NCBI RefSeq assembly: GCF_916858675.1
Contig: NZ_CAKASM010000009.1
Span: 52,774 to 116,773 of the forward strand
DNA: 64,000 bases
Source: Sphingomonas sp. Leaf21
GTDB taxonomy: Bacteria > Pseudomonadota > Alphaproteobacteria > Sphingomonadales > Sphingomonadaceae
Direction of reading: 5' to 3'
Shown here: positions 1-9,111 of the stretch, one piece after another
How the letters are laid out: every line of letters begins with the position of its first letter
Numbering within the stretch: the stretch's first letter is position 1
The notes under the pieces: model-generated
The model's database searches: none
Told to the model about the DNA's origin: nothing
What the model saw: only the letters and a program-made list of their open reading frames with translations
Translations under genes and position numbers: made by a program

Positions 1-3000
1 TTGGTGCCGTTGGGCAGGGTCTCGCCCTTCATCACCACCGACAGGTCGCCAAGCTGCGCATCCGCCCCGACTTCGGCGTCGTACAACACGATGGCCAGCG
101 ATCCGATCGTCGCGCGGTCGCCGACGGTGATCGCGCCGACCTTCATCACCCGGTCCTCGAACAGATGCGTCTGGAGGCCCGCATAATCGTTGAGCGCGAC
201 ATCGTCGCCGATCGTCACCAGGTCGTGCTCGGTCAGGTCGGTGGTATCGATATAGCAGCGCCTGCCGACCTTGGCGCCCATCAGGCGAAGGTAGAGGCCG
301 ATCCACGGCGTGCCGCGCAAAGGCTCGAGCAGATTGGCGACCGCGAGATTCTCATAGGTCGCGGTGACCAGCTCGGTCCGCCAGACGAAGGTGCTCCACA
401 AGGGTGCCGTCGTCGCCCTGTACCGCCCGACGACCAGCCATTTGAGCGCGAGGACGAACAGCCCGCACGCCAGGCAGAAGCCGACATAGAGGAAGGGGAA
501 GGTCGATACGATCACCAGCCCGCCGCGCTCCAGATCGTCGAGATCGCCGACCACCGACAGGAGCGCGCTGAAGAAGACCAGGAAGGCGGTCAGCGACAGG
601 GTGGTCCGGATCGCCTCGATCGACAGGCGGGTGGCGATCAGGCCGCGCGACGGATTGAAGCGCGCGCCCTCGTCGAACATCGTCGCGACCTGTCGTACCG
701 GCAGCTTGAACGCGGGCGACCCGAACCAGGTGCTGCCCGGCTCGGTGGCGAGCGCCGGGTCTTCGGGCGGCTTGGACAGGACGCCGATCAACACCTCGTC
801 ACCGATCTGCGCGCCGGTGGGGAGCAACGCCGAGTTGCCGATGAAGCTGCGCCGCCCGATCCGGGTATGCGCCAGTTCGATCGTGCCATGGCCGATCTTC
901 GCCGCGCCGAAGATCACCGAGTCCGCGATGAAGCTCTCCGCGCCGATCTCGACCAGGTCGGGAACGATCGCGCTGGCGGTCGAAATCTCCGCCCTCCGCC
1001 CGACCTTGACCCCCAGCGCACGATACCAGGGAATGACGTAGAGCGTCGCGAAGATCGGATGCAGCAGCCGTAGCGCCAGGTCGTTGATCTGCCGCACCAT
1101 CCAGTAACGGACATAGAACCAGCTATCGAGCGCATAGACACCCGGCTGGACCCGGCCCAGAACCAGTCGCTTGGCGAGCACCGTCAGCACGCACATCATG
1201 ACGATATAGGTCGCGGCGAGCAGCGGCGAGACGAGCATATAGCCATAGCCGGTGGTCGCCCAGTCGAGCTCGATCAGCGCGATCAGGCCCGGTGCGATCG
1301 GCAGGATGGCGATGATCGGCAGCAGCAGCGCCCCGATCAGCAGCCCCAGCGCGGGCCCCGGTCGCTTGCCTGCCGTCCGCACCTCGCCCGGCTCCACCAT
1401 CCGGTCGAAGGCGGCGGGGGAGCCGGTCCAGCGCTGGCGCGCGGGGATGACCGTCTCGGCGGGAAGCGCGGACATGTCGTCGAGGACCGCGTCCTCCTCC
1501 AGCCGCGCGTTGCGGCCGACGACCGCCTGTCCCCCGACGAAGGATCGCGCGCCCAGTTTCACGGTGCCCAGGCGCAACAGCCCCCGCTCGACCGAACTGG
1601 TCGCCATCACCGCCTGGTCGCTGACGATCGCATCGTCGCCGCAGGTGAACAGGTCGGCCGTGTCGATGATCCCGGTGCCGAGATAGGCACGCTTGCCGAT
1701 CCTGGCGCCGAGCATCCGGTAATAGCCGCGGATCATCGGCGTGCCCGCCAGATAGGGGGTGGCGGTGACCGCGATGATCCGGCGGACCAGCCACCAGCGG
1801 AAATAGGTGCCGCCCCATAGCGGATAGTCTCCCGCCTTGAACCGCCCGGCGATCAGCCATTTGGCGGCGATCGAGAAGAGCATCGAGGCTACCGGCACGA
1901 TGGTGAAGAACAGCGCGCTGGTGATGAGCGCATCGATCCGGCTCATCCGCCCCGCCAGATGGGTATAGGCGACATAGGGGAAGAACCATTGCAACCCGGC
2001 GATCGTGTAGATGGGCAGGAGCGCGACCGTCTGCGCCGCGATGCACAGCCTGCGCTTCCATTCGGGCACGCGGTGGAAGCTTTCCTCGGTCGCGACGTCG
2101 ACCGGCGCTGTCCCGCCGATCCGCAACGCGAGCGCGCGGATGGTCGGCGCGGCATAGAGATCCTCGAGCGACAGCCCCTCCAGCCCCGGCACCTTGCGCG
2201 CCGCCGATACGAGCCGTGCCGCCTTGAGCGAATGGCCGCCCAGATCCTCGAACAGATCGTCGGTCACCGACACCGGCTGCGGTGCAAAGGCCTCGGTCCA
2301 GATGGCGTGGAGCTTTTCCTCCATCGGGGTCACCGGCGCCTCGACGCTGCGCCCGGTATCCAGGGTGATCTCGGGCTTGACCAGCGCCTTGCGGTCCACT
2401 TTCCCCGATGCGGGCAGGGTCGGCAGCGCGGCCATCATCTGATAGGCGGCGGGGCGCATGTAGTTGGGCAGCCGCTCGGTCACCCGCGCCTTGATCGCGG
2501 CTATGTCGACCGTCTCGCCCCCGCGCGCGACGATGAACGCGGCGAGGAATTCGGAACCGTCGGCGTCGTTAAAGAGATGCACCACCGTCTGCGCGACGCC
2601 CGGCGCCTCGCCGATCACCGCCTCGATCTCGGCAAGCTCGACGCGGAAGCCACGGATCTTCACCTGGGTGTCGATCCGCCCGACGAAGTCGATGTCCCCC
2701 GCCGCATCCAGCCGGACCAGATCCCCCGAGCGATAGATTCGCTCCGGTGCCCCCGACACCGTGTCGAACGGGGTCATGGTGAACTTCTCGGCGGTCAGGT
2801 CGGGGCGGTTGACATAGCCCACGCCGACGCCGGGGCCACCGATCACCAGCTCGCCCTCCTGCCCCGCCTCCACGGGTTGCAGCGCCTCGTCGACGATCCA
2901 CGCGGTATAACCGGGCAAGGGCTTGCCGATGGTGATCCGCTGACCGGGATGAACCTCGGTCCAGGTCGCGGTGACCGAGGTCTCGGTCGGGCCATAGGTG

Positions 3001-3983
3001 TTGAGAAGCCGCAGGCCGGGTCGCGCCAGGCGGCGTGGCAGGTCGGCCGGGCAGGCCTCGCCCCCCATGTTGATCAAGCGCAGGCTGGGAACCGGATGCT
3101 CGACCAGCGCGATCAGCGAGGGGACGACGTGCCAGATCGTCGCCCGCTCCGCCGCCAGCGCGACCGCCACATCGGGCCCGCTCGACGCCAGCGCGTCGGT
3201 CGCGACGAGCAGCCTGGCGCCGACGAAGAAGGCGCTCCACATCGTCTCGACCGACATGTCGAAGGCCAGGCTGAACCCGCCGAACACGATATCGTCCGGC
3301 TCCAGCGCGAGGATCGCGCTTTCCGAGCGGACGAGGTGGCAGGCATTGGCATGGGTGATCATCACCCCCTTGGGTCGTCCGGTCGTGCCCGAGGTATAGA
3401 TGATATAGGCCAGATCCTGCGGATCGCCGCCGGTGACGTCGCGGCCCAGCGGCAGGGCCGGTTCGGCGGCGAGATCGCCCAGCTCGGCGTCGAGCGCCAG
3501 CGTCGCGCCGGGGATCTCGCCCGCGCGGCCGGAGGTGGTGATGGTCAGCGCCGCGCCGCTGTCCTCGATGATGTAGGCGATGCGATCCTGCGGATAGCCC
3601 CAGTCGACCGGTACATAGGCCGCGCCCGCGCGCAACACGCCCAGGATCGCCATATACTGGTCGAGCCCGCGCGGCAGGCACAGGACGACACGGTCCCCCT
3701 TCCCCACCCCCAGGCTGCGCAGATGATGCGCCAGCGACAGGCTGCGCCGGGCGAGCGTGGCATAGCTCCATTCGGTCGAGCGCCCGAACTCCTCGTCCGC
3801 ACCGATCAGCCGGAGCGCGGTCCGCTGGCCGTGATCGCGGCAGCTCGCATCGAACAGTTCGTGCAGCAGCTCGTCGCGGGCATAGGGCCGACCGGGCCGC
3901 AGCGCTGGCGCGGGGGAAATGGAGGCATGGATGCTCGGCGCGACGGGATCGGCGTCACGGGGCGGCATCGTTTCTACGGACAT
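1..3983 (-). CDS. Pls/PosA-type non-ribosomal peptide synthetase (3' end beyond window)
   Basis: Start ATG at 3983; the frame is open to position 1, so at least 1327 residues are present and the C-terminus is missing. Adenylation domain about residues 40-540: core motif A3 YTSGTTGRPKG at 196-206, FDMSVE with the Asp that binds an amino-acid alpha-amino group, NTYGPTE, YRSGDL and an A10 motif ending SGKVDRKAL. A carrier-protein domain follows, with GGHSLKAARL and phosphopantetheine Ser585. The second half has several hydrophobic membrane segments alternating with left-handed beta-helix hexapeptide-type repeats. That is the terminal architecture of the Pls/PosA family, to which epsilon-poly-lysine synthetase belongs; those enzymes lack condensation and thioesterase domains. 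I infer that it makes a short or homopolymeric amino-acid product at the membrane. The substrate cannot be read with confidence. It lies 41 bp after the GH130-like gene. Confidence 0.88.
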   Translation of the reverse strand, partial: MSVETMPPRDADPVAPSIHASISPAPALRPGRPYARDELLHELFDASCRDHGQRTALRLIGADEEFGRSTEWSYATLARRSLSLAHHLRSLGVGKGDRVVLCLPRGLDQYMAILGVLRAGAAYVPVDWGYPQDRIAYIIEDSGAALTITTSGRAGEIPGATLALDAELGDLAAEPALPLGRDVTGGDPQDLAYIIYTSGTTGRPKGVMITHANACHLVRSESAILALEPDDIVFGGFSLAFDMSVETMWSAFFVGARLLVATDALASSGPDVAVALAAERATIWHVVPSLIALVEHPVPSLRLINMGGEACPADLPRRLARPGLRLLNTYGPTETSVTATWTEVHPGQRITIGKPLPGYTAWIVDEALQPVEAGQEGELVIGGPGVGVGYVNRPDLTAEKFTMTPFDTVSGAPERIYRSGDLVRLDAAGDIDFVGRIDTQVKIRGFRVELAEIEAVIGEAPGVAQTVVHLFNDADGSEFLAAFIVARGGETVDIAAIKARVTERLPNYMRPAAYQMMAALPTLPASGKVDRKALVKPEITLDTGRSVEAPVTPMEEKLHAIWTEAFAPQPVSVTDDLFEDLGGHSLKAARLVSAARKVPGLEGLSLEDLYAAPTIRALALRIGGTAPVDVATEESFHRVPEWKRRLCIAAQTVALLPIYTIAGLQWFFPYVAYTHLAGRMSRIDALITSALFFTIVPVASMLFSIAAKWLIAGRFKAGDYPLWGGTYFRWWLVRRIIAVTATPYLAGTPMIRGYYRMLGARIGKRAYLGTGIIDTADLFTCGDDAIVSDQAVMATSSVERGLLRLGTVKLGARSFVGGQAVVGRNARLEEDAVLDDMSALPAETVIPARQRWTGSPAAFDRMVEPGEVRTAGKRPGPALGLLIGALLLPIIAILPIAPGLIALIELDWATTGYGYMLVSPLLAATYIVMMCVLTVLAKRLVLGRVQPGVYALDSWFYVRYWMVRQINDLALRLLHPIFATLYVIPWYRALGVKVGRRAEISTASAIVPDLVEIGAESFIADSVIFGAAKIGHGTIELAHTRIGRRSFIGNSALLPTGAQIGDEVLIGVLSKPPEDPALATEPGSTWFGSPAFKLPVRQVATMFDEGARFNPSRGLIATRLSIEAIRTTLSLTAFLVFFSALLSVVGDLDDLERGGLVIVSTFPFLYVGFCLACGLFVLALKWLVVGRYRATTAPLWSTFVWRTELVTATYENLAVANLLEPLRGTPWIGLYLRLMGAKVGRRCYIDTTDLTEHDLVTIGDDVALNDYAGLQTHLFEDRVMKVGAITVGDRATIGSLAIVLYDAEVGADAQLGDLSVVMKGETLPNGT

Positions 3984-4024
3984 CGACAAGCCTTCTGAAA
4001 CAGGGCGTGGCTGAACCTCTCAAC

Positions 4025-4987
4025 TCAGCTACGTCGGATAAGCGCCCGCGATAGTCGCCGATCTTCGAGCGAATAGTAAAGCCAGATCCCATCCGGTCCG
4101 ACCACGACCGAGGCGGCGAAGGCGATATCGGTCGCCCCGCGATCGTCGGCGGGGGGCGGGAGGATCAGCGGCTCGATCCCGCGTGCGACGACGCGGGTGT
4201 AATCCCGATCGAAGGCGACCCAGCCGATCCGCCAGCGCGCGTCGCGCGTCGCGCCGTTGTAGAACATGACCGGGCACGTCGGATCGTCGGTCAGCAGCGG
4301 ACCGGTCGACAGATGCCAGTCATCCCAGCTTTCCTCGCGCGGCATGAACGGCGTCGGCTGTTCGGTCCAGGGGCCCGCAACGTCGGCGCCGATCGCCAGG
4401 CCGATGCGCGACGCCTCGTCGGCGGCATATTCGTAGAATAGCCGCCAGCGGCCATCGGCGCTTCGATCGACCGTCGCCTCCTTGGTATTGCCCTCCGACT
4501 TGGACGACGCCAGCGCGACGCCGCTCTTGGTCAGGCGATCGATCGATGGCCCGGTGGCATAGGAGAGTTCGCCATGCGCGTGATCGGCGAGCACGCCGGA
4601 ATAATAGACGATATAGCCGTCCTCGCCGCGCACGACCGTCGGATCCTCGACCCCGCCCGCGTCATGGTCGCCCGGTCCCGGCACGATAGAGGGCTGGTCG
4701 AGCATGGCGAAGTGCCGCCCGTCCTCGCTCCATCCCGCCCAGATCACGCCGGTGTCGGTCAGCGTCTCGCCCGGACGGACGACCGCGCGCACCATGATCC
4801 CGAAGCGCCCATCGGCCTCGCGCCAGACAAAGGGGCTCATCAGGTCGCGCGCCATCAGTGCGGGGGGGCCATCGAGCGTCACCGTCTCGATCCGCTTCAC
4901 GTTGAAGTCGAGATCGAGCGGCGCGTCGGCGACCCGGTCCTTGCGATGCGGGTCGGCCACCGGGTTCGCGGCGTCGGGCCCCATCAT
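4025..4987 (-). CDS. GH130/GH43-like five-bladed beta-propeller glycosidase
   Basis: 320 residues; ATG at 4987 overlaps the SDR stop as ATGA, which decides the start over in-frame upstream codons. The chain has repeated blade-like units (IWAGWSEDG, YIVYYSGV, WRLFYEYA, WRIGWVAFD, IWLYYSLED) and a GVEDPTVV stretch resembling the EDPR region of GH130 phosphorylases. No signal peptide is visible, so it is probably cytoplasmic. In GH130 such proteins phosphorolyse or hydrolyse beta-mannosides, but the sequence alone does not fix the substrate and it could be an uncharacterised clan member. Its position between an SDR and a peptide synthetase in one operon is unusual for a catabolic enzyme and suggests that it acts on a sugar part of the product. 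Confidence 0.72.
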   Translation of the reverse strand: MMGPDAANPVADPHRKDRVADAPLDLDFNVKRIETVTLDGPPALMARDLMSPFVWREADGRFGIMVRAVVRPGETLTDTGVIWAGWSEDGRHFAMLDQPSIVPGPGDHDAGGVEDPTVVRGEDGYIVYYSGVLADHAHGELSYATGPSIDRLTKSGVALASSKSEGNTKEATVDRSADGRWRLFYEYAADEASRIGLAIGADVAGPWTEQPTPFMPREESWDDWHLSTGPLLTDDPTCPVMFYNGATRDARWRIGWVAFDRDYTRVVARGIEPLILPPPADDRGATDIAFAASVVVGPDGIWLYYSLEDRRLSRALIRRS

Positions 4988-5751
4988 GCGCCGACCGCCT
5001 GCAACAGCGACAGGCCGCCATCGACCACCATCCGCGCGCCGGTGATGTAGCGCGCCTTGTCGGAGGCCAGGAACACCGCGAGGTCGGCGACCTCGGAGGC
5101 GTTGCCCGCGCGGCGCATCGGGATATTCTGTTCGAGCTTGTGGCGATAATCGAGGTCGGTCTGCGCCTTGGCGTTCATCGGGGTCAGGATCATGCCCGGC
5201 TCGATCGCGTTTACCCGCACGCCGCGCGCCGCCTCCTCGATGGCGAGCGTGCGGACCAGGTTCGACAGACCGCCCTTGGCCGCGCAATAGTCCGCCCCGC
5301 CCGCGCGTACCGCAAAGGCGTGGATCGACGAGATCTGGAGAATGGTCGCATCGCCCGTCGCCTCACCCCGCCCGGTCAGGAATCGGCGCGAGGTCAGGAA
5401 GGCGCCGGTCAGATCGGTATCGATCATCCGCCGCCATTGGGTCAGGGTCATATCGCGCACGTTCACGCCCGCCATGTTGAGCCCGGCCGAATTGACCAGC
5501 ACATCGGCCGGACCCCATTGCCGCTCGACCGCGCCGAAGGCCTGGTCGACGGATGCCTCTTCGTTGACCTCCGCCTGCACCGTCATCGCCTCGCCGCCCG
5601 CCTTGCGGACCGCCTCCGCGGTCACATCGGCGGCGGCCTGGTCGCTGTGGAACAGCACCGCCACCCGAGCCCCGGTGGCTCCGAACGCCTCGGCACAGGC
5701 GGCGCCGATCCCCGATTCCGCCCCTGTCACGATCACCGTCTGCGATGCCAC
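4984..5751 (-). CDS. Short-chain dehydrogenase/reductase (glucose 1-dehydrogenase-like)
   Basis: 255 residues, the usual length of a classical SDR. It shows the Rossmann glycine motif TGAESGIG (9-16), the NSAG strand motif (87-90) and the catalytic triad Ser142-Tyr155-Lys159 in ISS...YCAAK, and ends in a typical substrate loop and GGxxxDGG-like tail (MVVDGGLSLL). The family oxidises or reduces sugar or alcohol carbonyls with NAD(P)H in the cytoplasm. It is translationally coupled to the GH130-like gene downstream (ATGA overlap) and lies 82 bp after the MFS exporter gene, so it is probably part of the same transcript as the peptide synthetase. Sub-class and substrate are not determinable. Confidence 0.87.
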   Translation of the reverse strand: MASQTVIVTGAESGIGAACAEAFGATGARVAVLFHSDQAAADVTAEAVRKAGGEAMTVQAEVNEEASVDQAFGAVERQWGPADVLVNSAGLNMAGVNVRDMTLTQWRRMIDTDLTGAFLTSRRFLTGRGEATGDATILQISSIHAFAVRAGGADYCAAKGGLSNLVRTLAIEEAARGVRVNAIEPGMILTPMNAKAQTDLDYRHKLEQNIPMRRAGNASEVADLAVFLASDKARYITGARMVVDGGLSLLQAVGA

Positions 5752-5833
5752 CGGCCTACTCCTAAACTGGATGATGGCCGGTAACGATCCTTATCCTGGA
5801 TTGTTGCTGGACGGGAACGACATTACCGATCCG

Positions 5834-7315
5834 TCATTCGTCGTCGCCGCCGTGCGACCGATGCCCGCTCATCGCCGCGCCAGCATCGGGGGCGAAGCGG
5901 CGGTTCCAGATGATCGCCGAGGTGGAGATCACCGCCACCACCACGAAGGCGGCGGAGAAGCTGTCCAGCGTCGGCCCGCCTTTGCCCTCGACCAGCGTCC
6001 CCAGCTCCAGCACGGTCGCGGCGGTGCAGATGCCCAGCGACAGCGTCAGTTGCTGGAAGGTGGCATAGAAGCTGGTCGCGGCGCTCATCCGGTCCTTCTC
6101 GACATCGGCATAGGCGATCGCGTTGAAGCCGGTGAACTGGAACGAGGTGAAGAAGCCCGACAGCGCCAGCACGAAGGTGATGAGCGGGATCGGCCAGTCG
6201 GGACGGAACAGCGCACAGGTCGCATAGCCCGCGCTGCTCACCAGTCCCGAGACGATCAGGCTGCGCCGAAAGCCCCAGCGGCGCAGGACACGCGGCGCGA
6301 GCGCCTTCATCGCCAGCGCGCCGACCGCGCCCGCCATGGTGATCGTGCCCGTCTTGGCGGCGCTGAGGCCGAAGCCGATCTGGAACATCAGCGGCAGCAG
6401 GAATGGCTGCGCCCCCTGGGTGATCCGCGTCAGCGATCCGCCGATCACCGACAGGCGAAAGGTCGGCACGCGCATCAGCGTGGGGTCCAGGATCGGATCA
6501 TGCGTGTGCCGCGCGTGGCGGACATACAGCCAGCCGAACACCACACCGATGATGAGGAGGACCAGCGCGACCCAGCCCGTCCCCGGACGGCTCGCCAGCT
6601 CGAACCCGAACAACAGGCAGCCCAGCGACACGCCCGAGAGAACGAAGCCCGACACGTCGAACCGCAACCGCGCATCGCCGCGCACCTCGGGCACCAGCAT
6701 CCAGGCGCCGATGATCCCGATGATGCCGATCGGAATGTTGAGGTAGAAGATCCAGCGCCAGTCGAGCCAGGTGACGATGAAACCACCCAGCGGCGGCCCC
6801 AGGATCGGCCCGATCAGGGCGGGCATCACCAGCCAGGACAGTGCCTGGACCATATCCTCCTTGGCGACGCTGCGCAGCAGGACGAGCCGCCCGACCGGCA
6901 CCATCATCGCCCCGCCAATGCCCTGCAGGAAACGCGCGGCGACCAGGGTCGACAACGACCCCGACTGGGCACACAGGATGGAGCCGAGCAGGAAGATGCC
7001 GATCGCCGAGCAGAAGACGGTGCGCGATCCGAACTTGTCGGCCAGCGTCCCGCTCGCCGGAATGAACAGCGCGAGCGCGAGCAGATAGCTGGTCAGCGCC
7101 AGGCTGAGGCTGGTGGCGGGGGTCGCCAGGTCGCGCGCCATGGTCGGCAGCGCGACGGTCAGTACCGTTCCGTCGAGCTGCTGCATGAACAGCGCCGAGG
7201 CGACGACGAGCGCGATCACCCGGTAGCCGCGGGTCTGGGCAGGCTGAGACCGGGGGGCGCCGCTGGTCACCGCCTCGACACCGGGGGCCAGCCCATCATT
7301 CACGTCGGCACTCAT
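5834..7315 (-). CDS. DHA2-type MFS multidrug/efflux transporter
   Basis: 493 residues from ATG 7315 (an upstream in-frame start at 7393 would add a charged non-membrane tail, so I prefer 7315). About 14 hydrophobic segments are visible. The first helix carries LDGTVLTVALPTMARDL, the motif typical of 14-TM DHA2 drug:H+ antiporters, followed by the loop motif LADKFGSRTVF and motif C-like PALIGPILGPPLGG. It is an inner-membrane proton-driven exporter. As the first gene of the minus-strand run leading to the SDR, glycosidase-like gene and peptide synthetase, it is a reasonable candidate to export the synthetase product or give self-resistance; this is inference from position. Confidence 0.88.
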   Translation of the reverse strand: MSADVNDGLAPGVEAVTSGAPRSQPAQTRGYRVIALVVASALFMQQLDGTVLTVALPTMARDLATPATSLSLALTSYLLALALFIPASGTLADKFGSRTVFCSAIGIFLLGSILCAQSGSLSTLVAARFLQGIGGAMMVPVGRLVLLRSVAKEDMVQALSWLVMPALIGPILGPPLGGFIVTWLDWRWIFYLNIPIGIIGIIGAWMLVPEVRGDARLRFDVSGFVLSGVSLGCLLFGFELASRPGTGWVALVLLIIGVVFGWLYVRHARHTHDPILDPTLMRVPTFRLSVIGGSLTRITQGAQPFLLPLMFQIGFGLSAAKTGTITMAGAVGALAMKALAPRVLRRWGFRRSLIVSGLVSSAGYATCALFRPDWPIPLITFVLALSGFFTSFQFTGFNAIAYADVEKDRMSAATSFYATFQQLTLSLGICTAATVLELGTLVEGKGGPTLDSFSAAFVVVAVISTSAIIWNRRFAPDAGAAMSGHRSHGGDDE

Positions 7316-7376
7316 CGAGGCCAAATTACGTCGTCTCCACCGCATCTCGGTCCATTCGTCTAACGCGCCCCGCCCC

Positions 7377-7635
7377 CTAGGCCGGATCGACATTCAGCGT
7401 ATTCTCCCCTCTACCCTGAACAGGGGAGAGGGTTAGCGAAGCTTGCCAGCCAAGCTGGCTAGCGCAGCTTGGGTGAGGGGTTGAGCGAGCCTTCGGCTCG
7501 CGCGCTCTTCGAGCGCTTCACCCCTCACCCAGCTCCGACTAAGCCTTTGCTACGCAAAGACCAAGTCTGCGCAACCCTCTTCCCTCTACGAGGGCGAGGG
7601 AAGGACAGGCATAGGTGAATGTCGATCGGGCCTAG
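7377..7635. repeat. 259-bp MITE-like inverted-repeat element, copy A
   Basis: Both ends are CTAG followed by a near-perfect 19-bp terminal inverted repeat: left TAGGCCGGATCGACATTCA, and the right end read on the other strand TAGGCCCGATCGACATTCA. Inside are further nested palindromes (CTCCCCT...AGGGGAG; GCTTGCCAGC...GCTGG). A second copy in opposite orientation lies at 14059-14318. It codes for nothing convincing. The rest of the 559-bp gap between the MFS start (7315) and the hydrolase start (7875) holds a short A+T-richer tract at 7721-7760 with a weak promoter-like TTGCAG-N17-AATATC reading rightwards. Confidence 0.85.
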
Positions 7636-7874
7636 AACGCGATTGCGCCCGAGCGATCAAGGTCTGGCCATGATCCTGGGCCAGCCGCCCCGCCACCGGG
7701 TTTGCGACCGACCAGTCGATCGCATTCAATTGCAGCCGCACGAAATTGTTCAAATATCGTGCCCGCATCCCTCTAGGCTTCGACGATCCGACGACCACCG
7801 CGCCGACGCCCCAACTCGTCCGAGGTCGCTGCATCGCCAATGGAACGGGCCGGAAGAGTGCGGGTTACCCCCGC

Positions 7875-8909
7875 ATGTCGACGATCACCACCGACCACCT
7901 CGCCATCGCCTGCGACCTCTACGGGCCGGAGGACGCCCCCGCCGTGCTCCTGCTCCATGGCTGGCCCGACGACGCGACGACCTGGGCAAAGGTCGCGCCC
8001 CGGCTCGCACAGGCGGGACTGCGAGTCGTGGTTCCGACGTTGCGCGGGTTCGGCGCGACGCGTTTCCGCTACGACCATGCTCCGCGCACCGGCGACAGCG
8101 CGATCCTGGCGCTCGATGCGATCGCGCTGATGGATGCGCTCGGCATCGACCGGTTCATGGTCGCGGGCCATGACTGGGGCTCGAACGCGGCCGAAGCGCT
8201 CGCGATCGGTTGGCCCGAACGGGTCCGGCGGCTGGCGATGCTCAGCACGCCACCGCGCCTGGGCGGCATGGCGACGCCGTCCTTCGACCAGGCGCAGCGG
8301 CAATGGTATCACTGGTTCATGGCGACCCGGCGCGGGGCGCAGGCCGTGCGCGACGACCGGCGTGGCTTCGCGCATGTCCACTGGGTCAACTGGTCGCCCC
8401 CCGGCTGGTTCGACGAGGCGACGTTCGAGCGCGTGGCCAGATCCTTCGACAATCCCGATTGGCCCGCCGTCACGATCCACAGCTACCGTGCGCGCTGGGA
8501 CGAGGCGCAGCCCGATCCGCGCGGCACCTGGCTCGCCGACAGGGTGAAGGCGACGAAGACGCTGTCGCTGCCCGCGCTTTACCTGCACGGCGCGGTCGAC
8601 GGGGTGAACCCGCCCTCCACCGCGCGCGACGTGCCGGGCAAGTTCACCGGCCCGTTCACGATGGTCGAACTGCCCGGCGTCGGCCATTTCCCGCAGCGTG
8701 AAAATCCCGAGGCGGTGACCCGGCACCTGCTGGACCTGTTCGGCGATGCGGTCCGCGAGACCGGCGGCGGGAGCGGGCCGAAGATCGCGGCGGGCGTCGC
8801 GGCGGCCGGGTTGATCGCGGCGGCGATCGGCATCGCCTGTACGCGCGGCAGGACGGAGGATAGCGGACCGGATCCATCCGCTCCCGCGCCGGAAGCTGAG
8901 GGCGCATAG
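7875..8909 (+). CDS. Alpha/beta hydrolase, epoxide hydrolase / haloalkane dehalogenase type
   Basis: 344 residues from ATG 7875; in-frame upstream codons from 7746 lie in promoter-like DNA and were not used. HGWPDD (28-33) supplies the oxyanion hole. The nucleophile elbow is VAGHDWGSNA with Asp100, as in epoxide hydrolases and haloalkane dehalogenases rather than the Ser of esterases. Catalytic His271 lies in PGVGHFPQREN. The reaction would be hydrolysis of an epoxide, a C-halogen bond or a similar small substrate. It is odd in carrying a C-terminal extension after the fold: an Ala/Gly/Ile-rich hydrophobic helix (about residues 297-315) and then an acidic Pro-rich tail, which suggests a tail anchor. 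It is monocistronic as far as visible. Confidence 0.82.
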   Translation: MSTITTDHLAIACDLYGPEDAPAVLLLHGWPDDATTWAKVAPRLAQAGLRVVVPTLRGFGATRFRYDHAPRTGDSAILALDAIALMDALGIDRFMVAGHDWGSNAAEALAIGWPERVRRLAMLSTPPRLGGMATPSFDQAQRQWYHWFMATRRGAQAVRDDRRGFAHVHWVNWSPPGWFDEATFERVARSFDNPDWPAVTIHSYRARWDEAQPDPRGTWLADRVKATKTLSLPALYLHGAVDGVNPPSTARDVPGKFTGPFTMVELPGVGHFPQRENPEAVTRHLLDLFGDAVRETGGGSGPKIAAGVAAAGLIAAAIGIACTRGRTEDSGPDPSAPAPEAEGA

Positions 8910-8938
8910 CTCACTGACGGGGGACACATAGCGGGCGC

Positions 8939-8996
8939 CCCGCCCCCTCCATCACGCTTCGCATGGCCCCCCTGCCCCTAACCGGGGAGGATTTGA
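8939..8996. repeat. Decayed half-copy of the G+C-rich intergenic palindrome
   Basis: Matches the right half of the element at 52323-52453: CCCCCTCCA, then CGCTTCGC, a second C-rich block and the end CCGGGGAGGAT, with several mismatches. It lies between the hydrolase stop and the NhaA start and has no open reading frame of interest. Confidence 0.5.
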
Positions 8997-9111
8997 TTGC
9001 CTCCGAATGCGGGCCGTGTGACATCGCGGCAGGGTGTTCGCTGGTGAAGCGCGGGCAGGATGATCGTTGGTCGGGCCGCCAGCGAGGATCAGCCTCGCCC
9101 GGACCACAGCC

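Noticed and set aside
1959..3998. 679-codon plus-strand open frame
   Set aside because: Antisense to the adenylation and carrier domains of the peptide synthetase.
7586..7840. 84-codon minus-strand open frame between the MITE-like element and the hydrolase
   Set aside because: Its C-terminus is translated repeat DNA and its middle overlaps promoter-like sequence; no ribosome site seen. It could be a gene fragment but is not supported.
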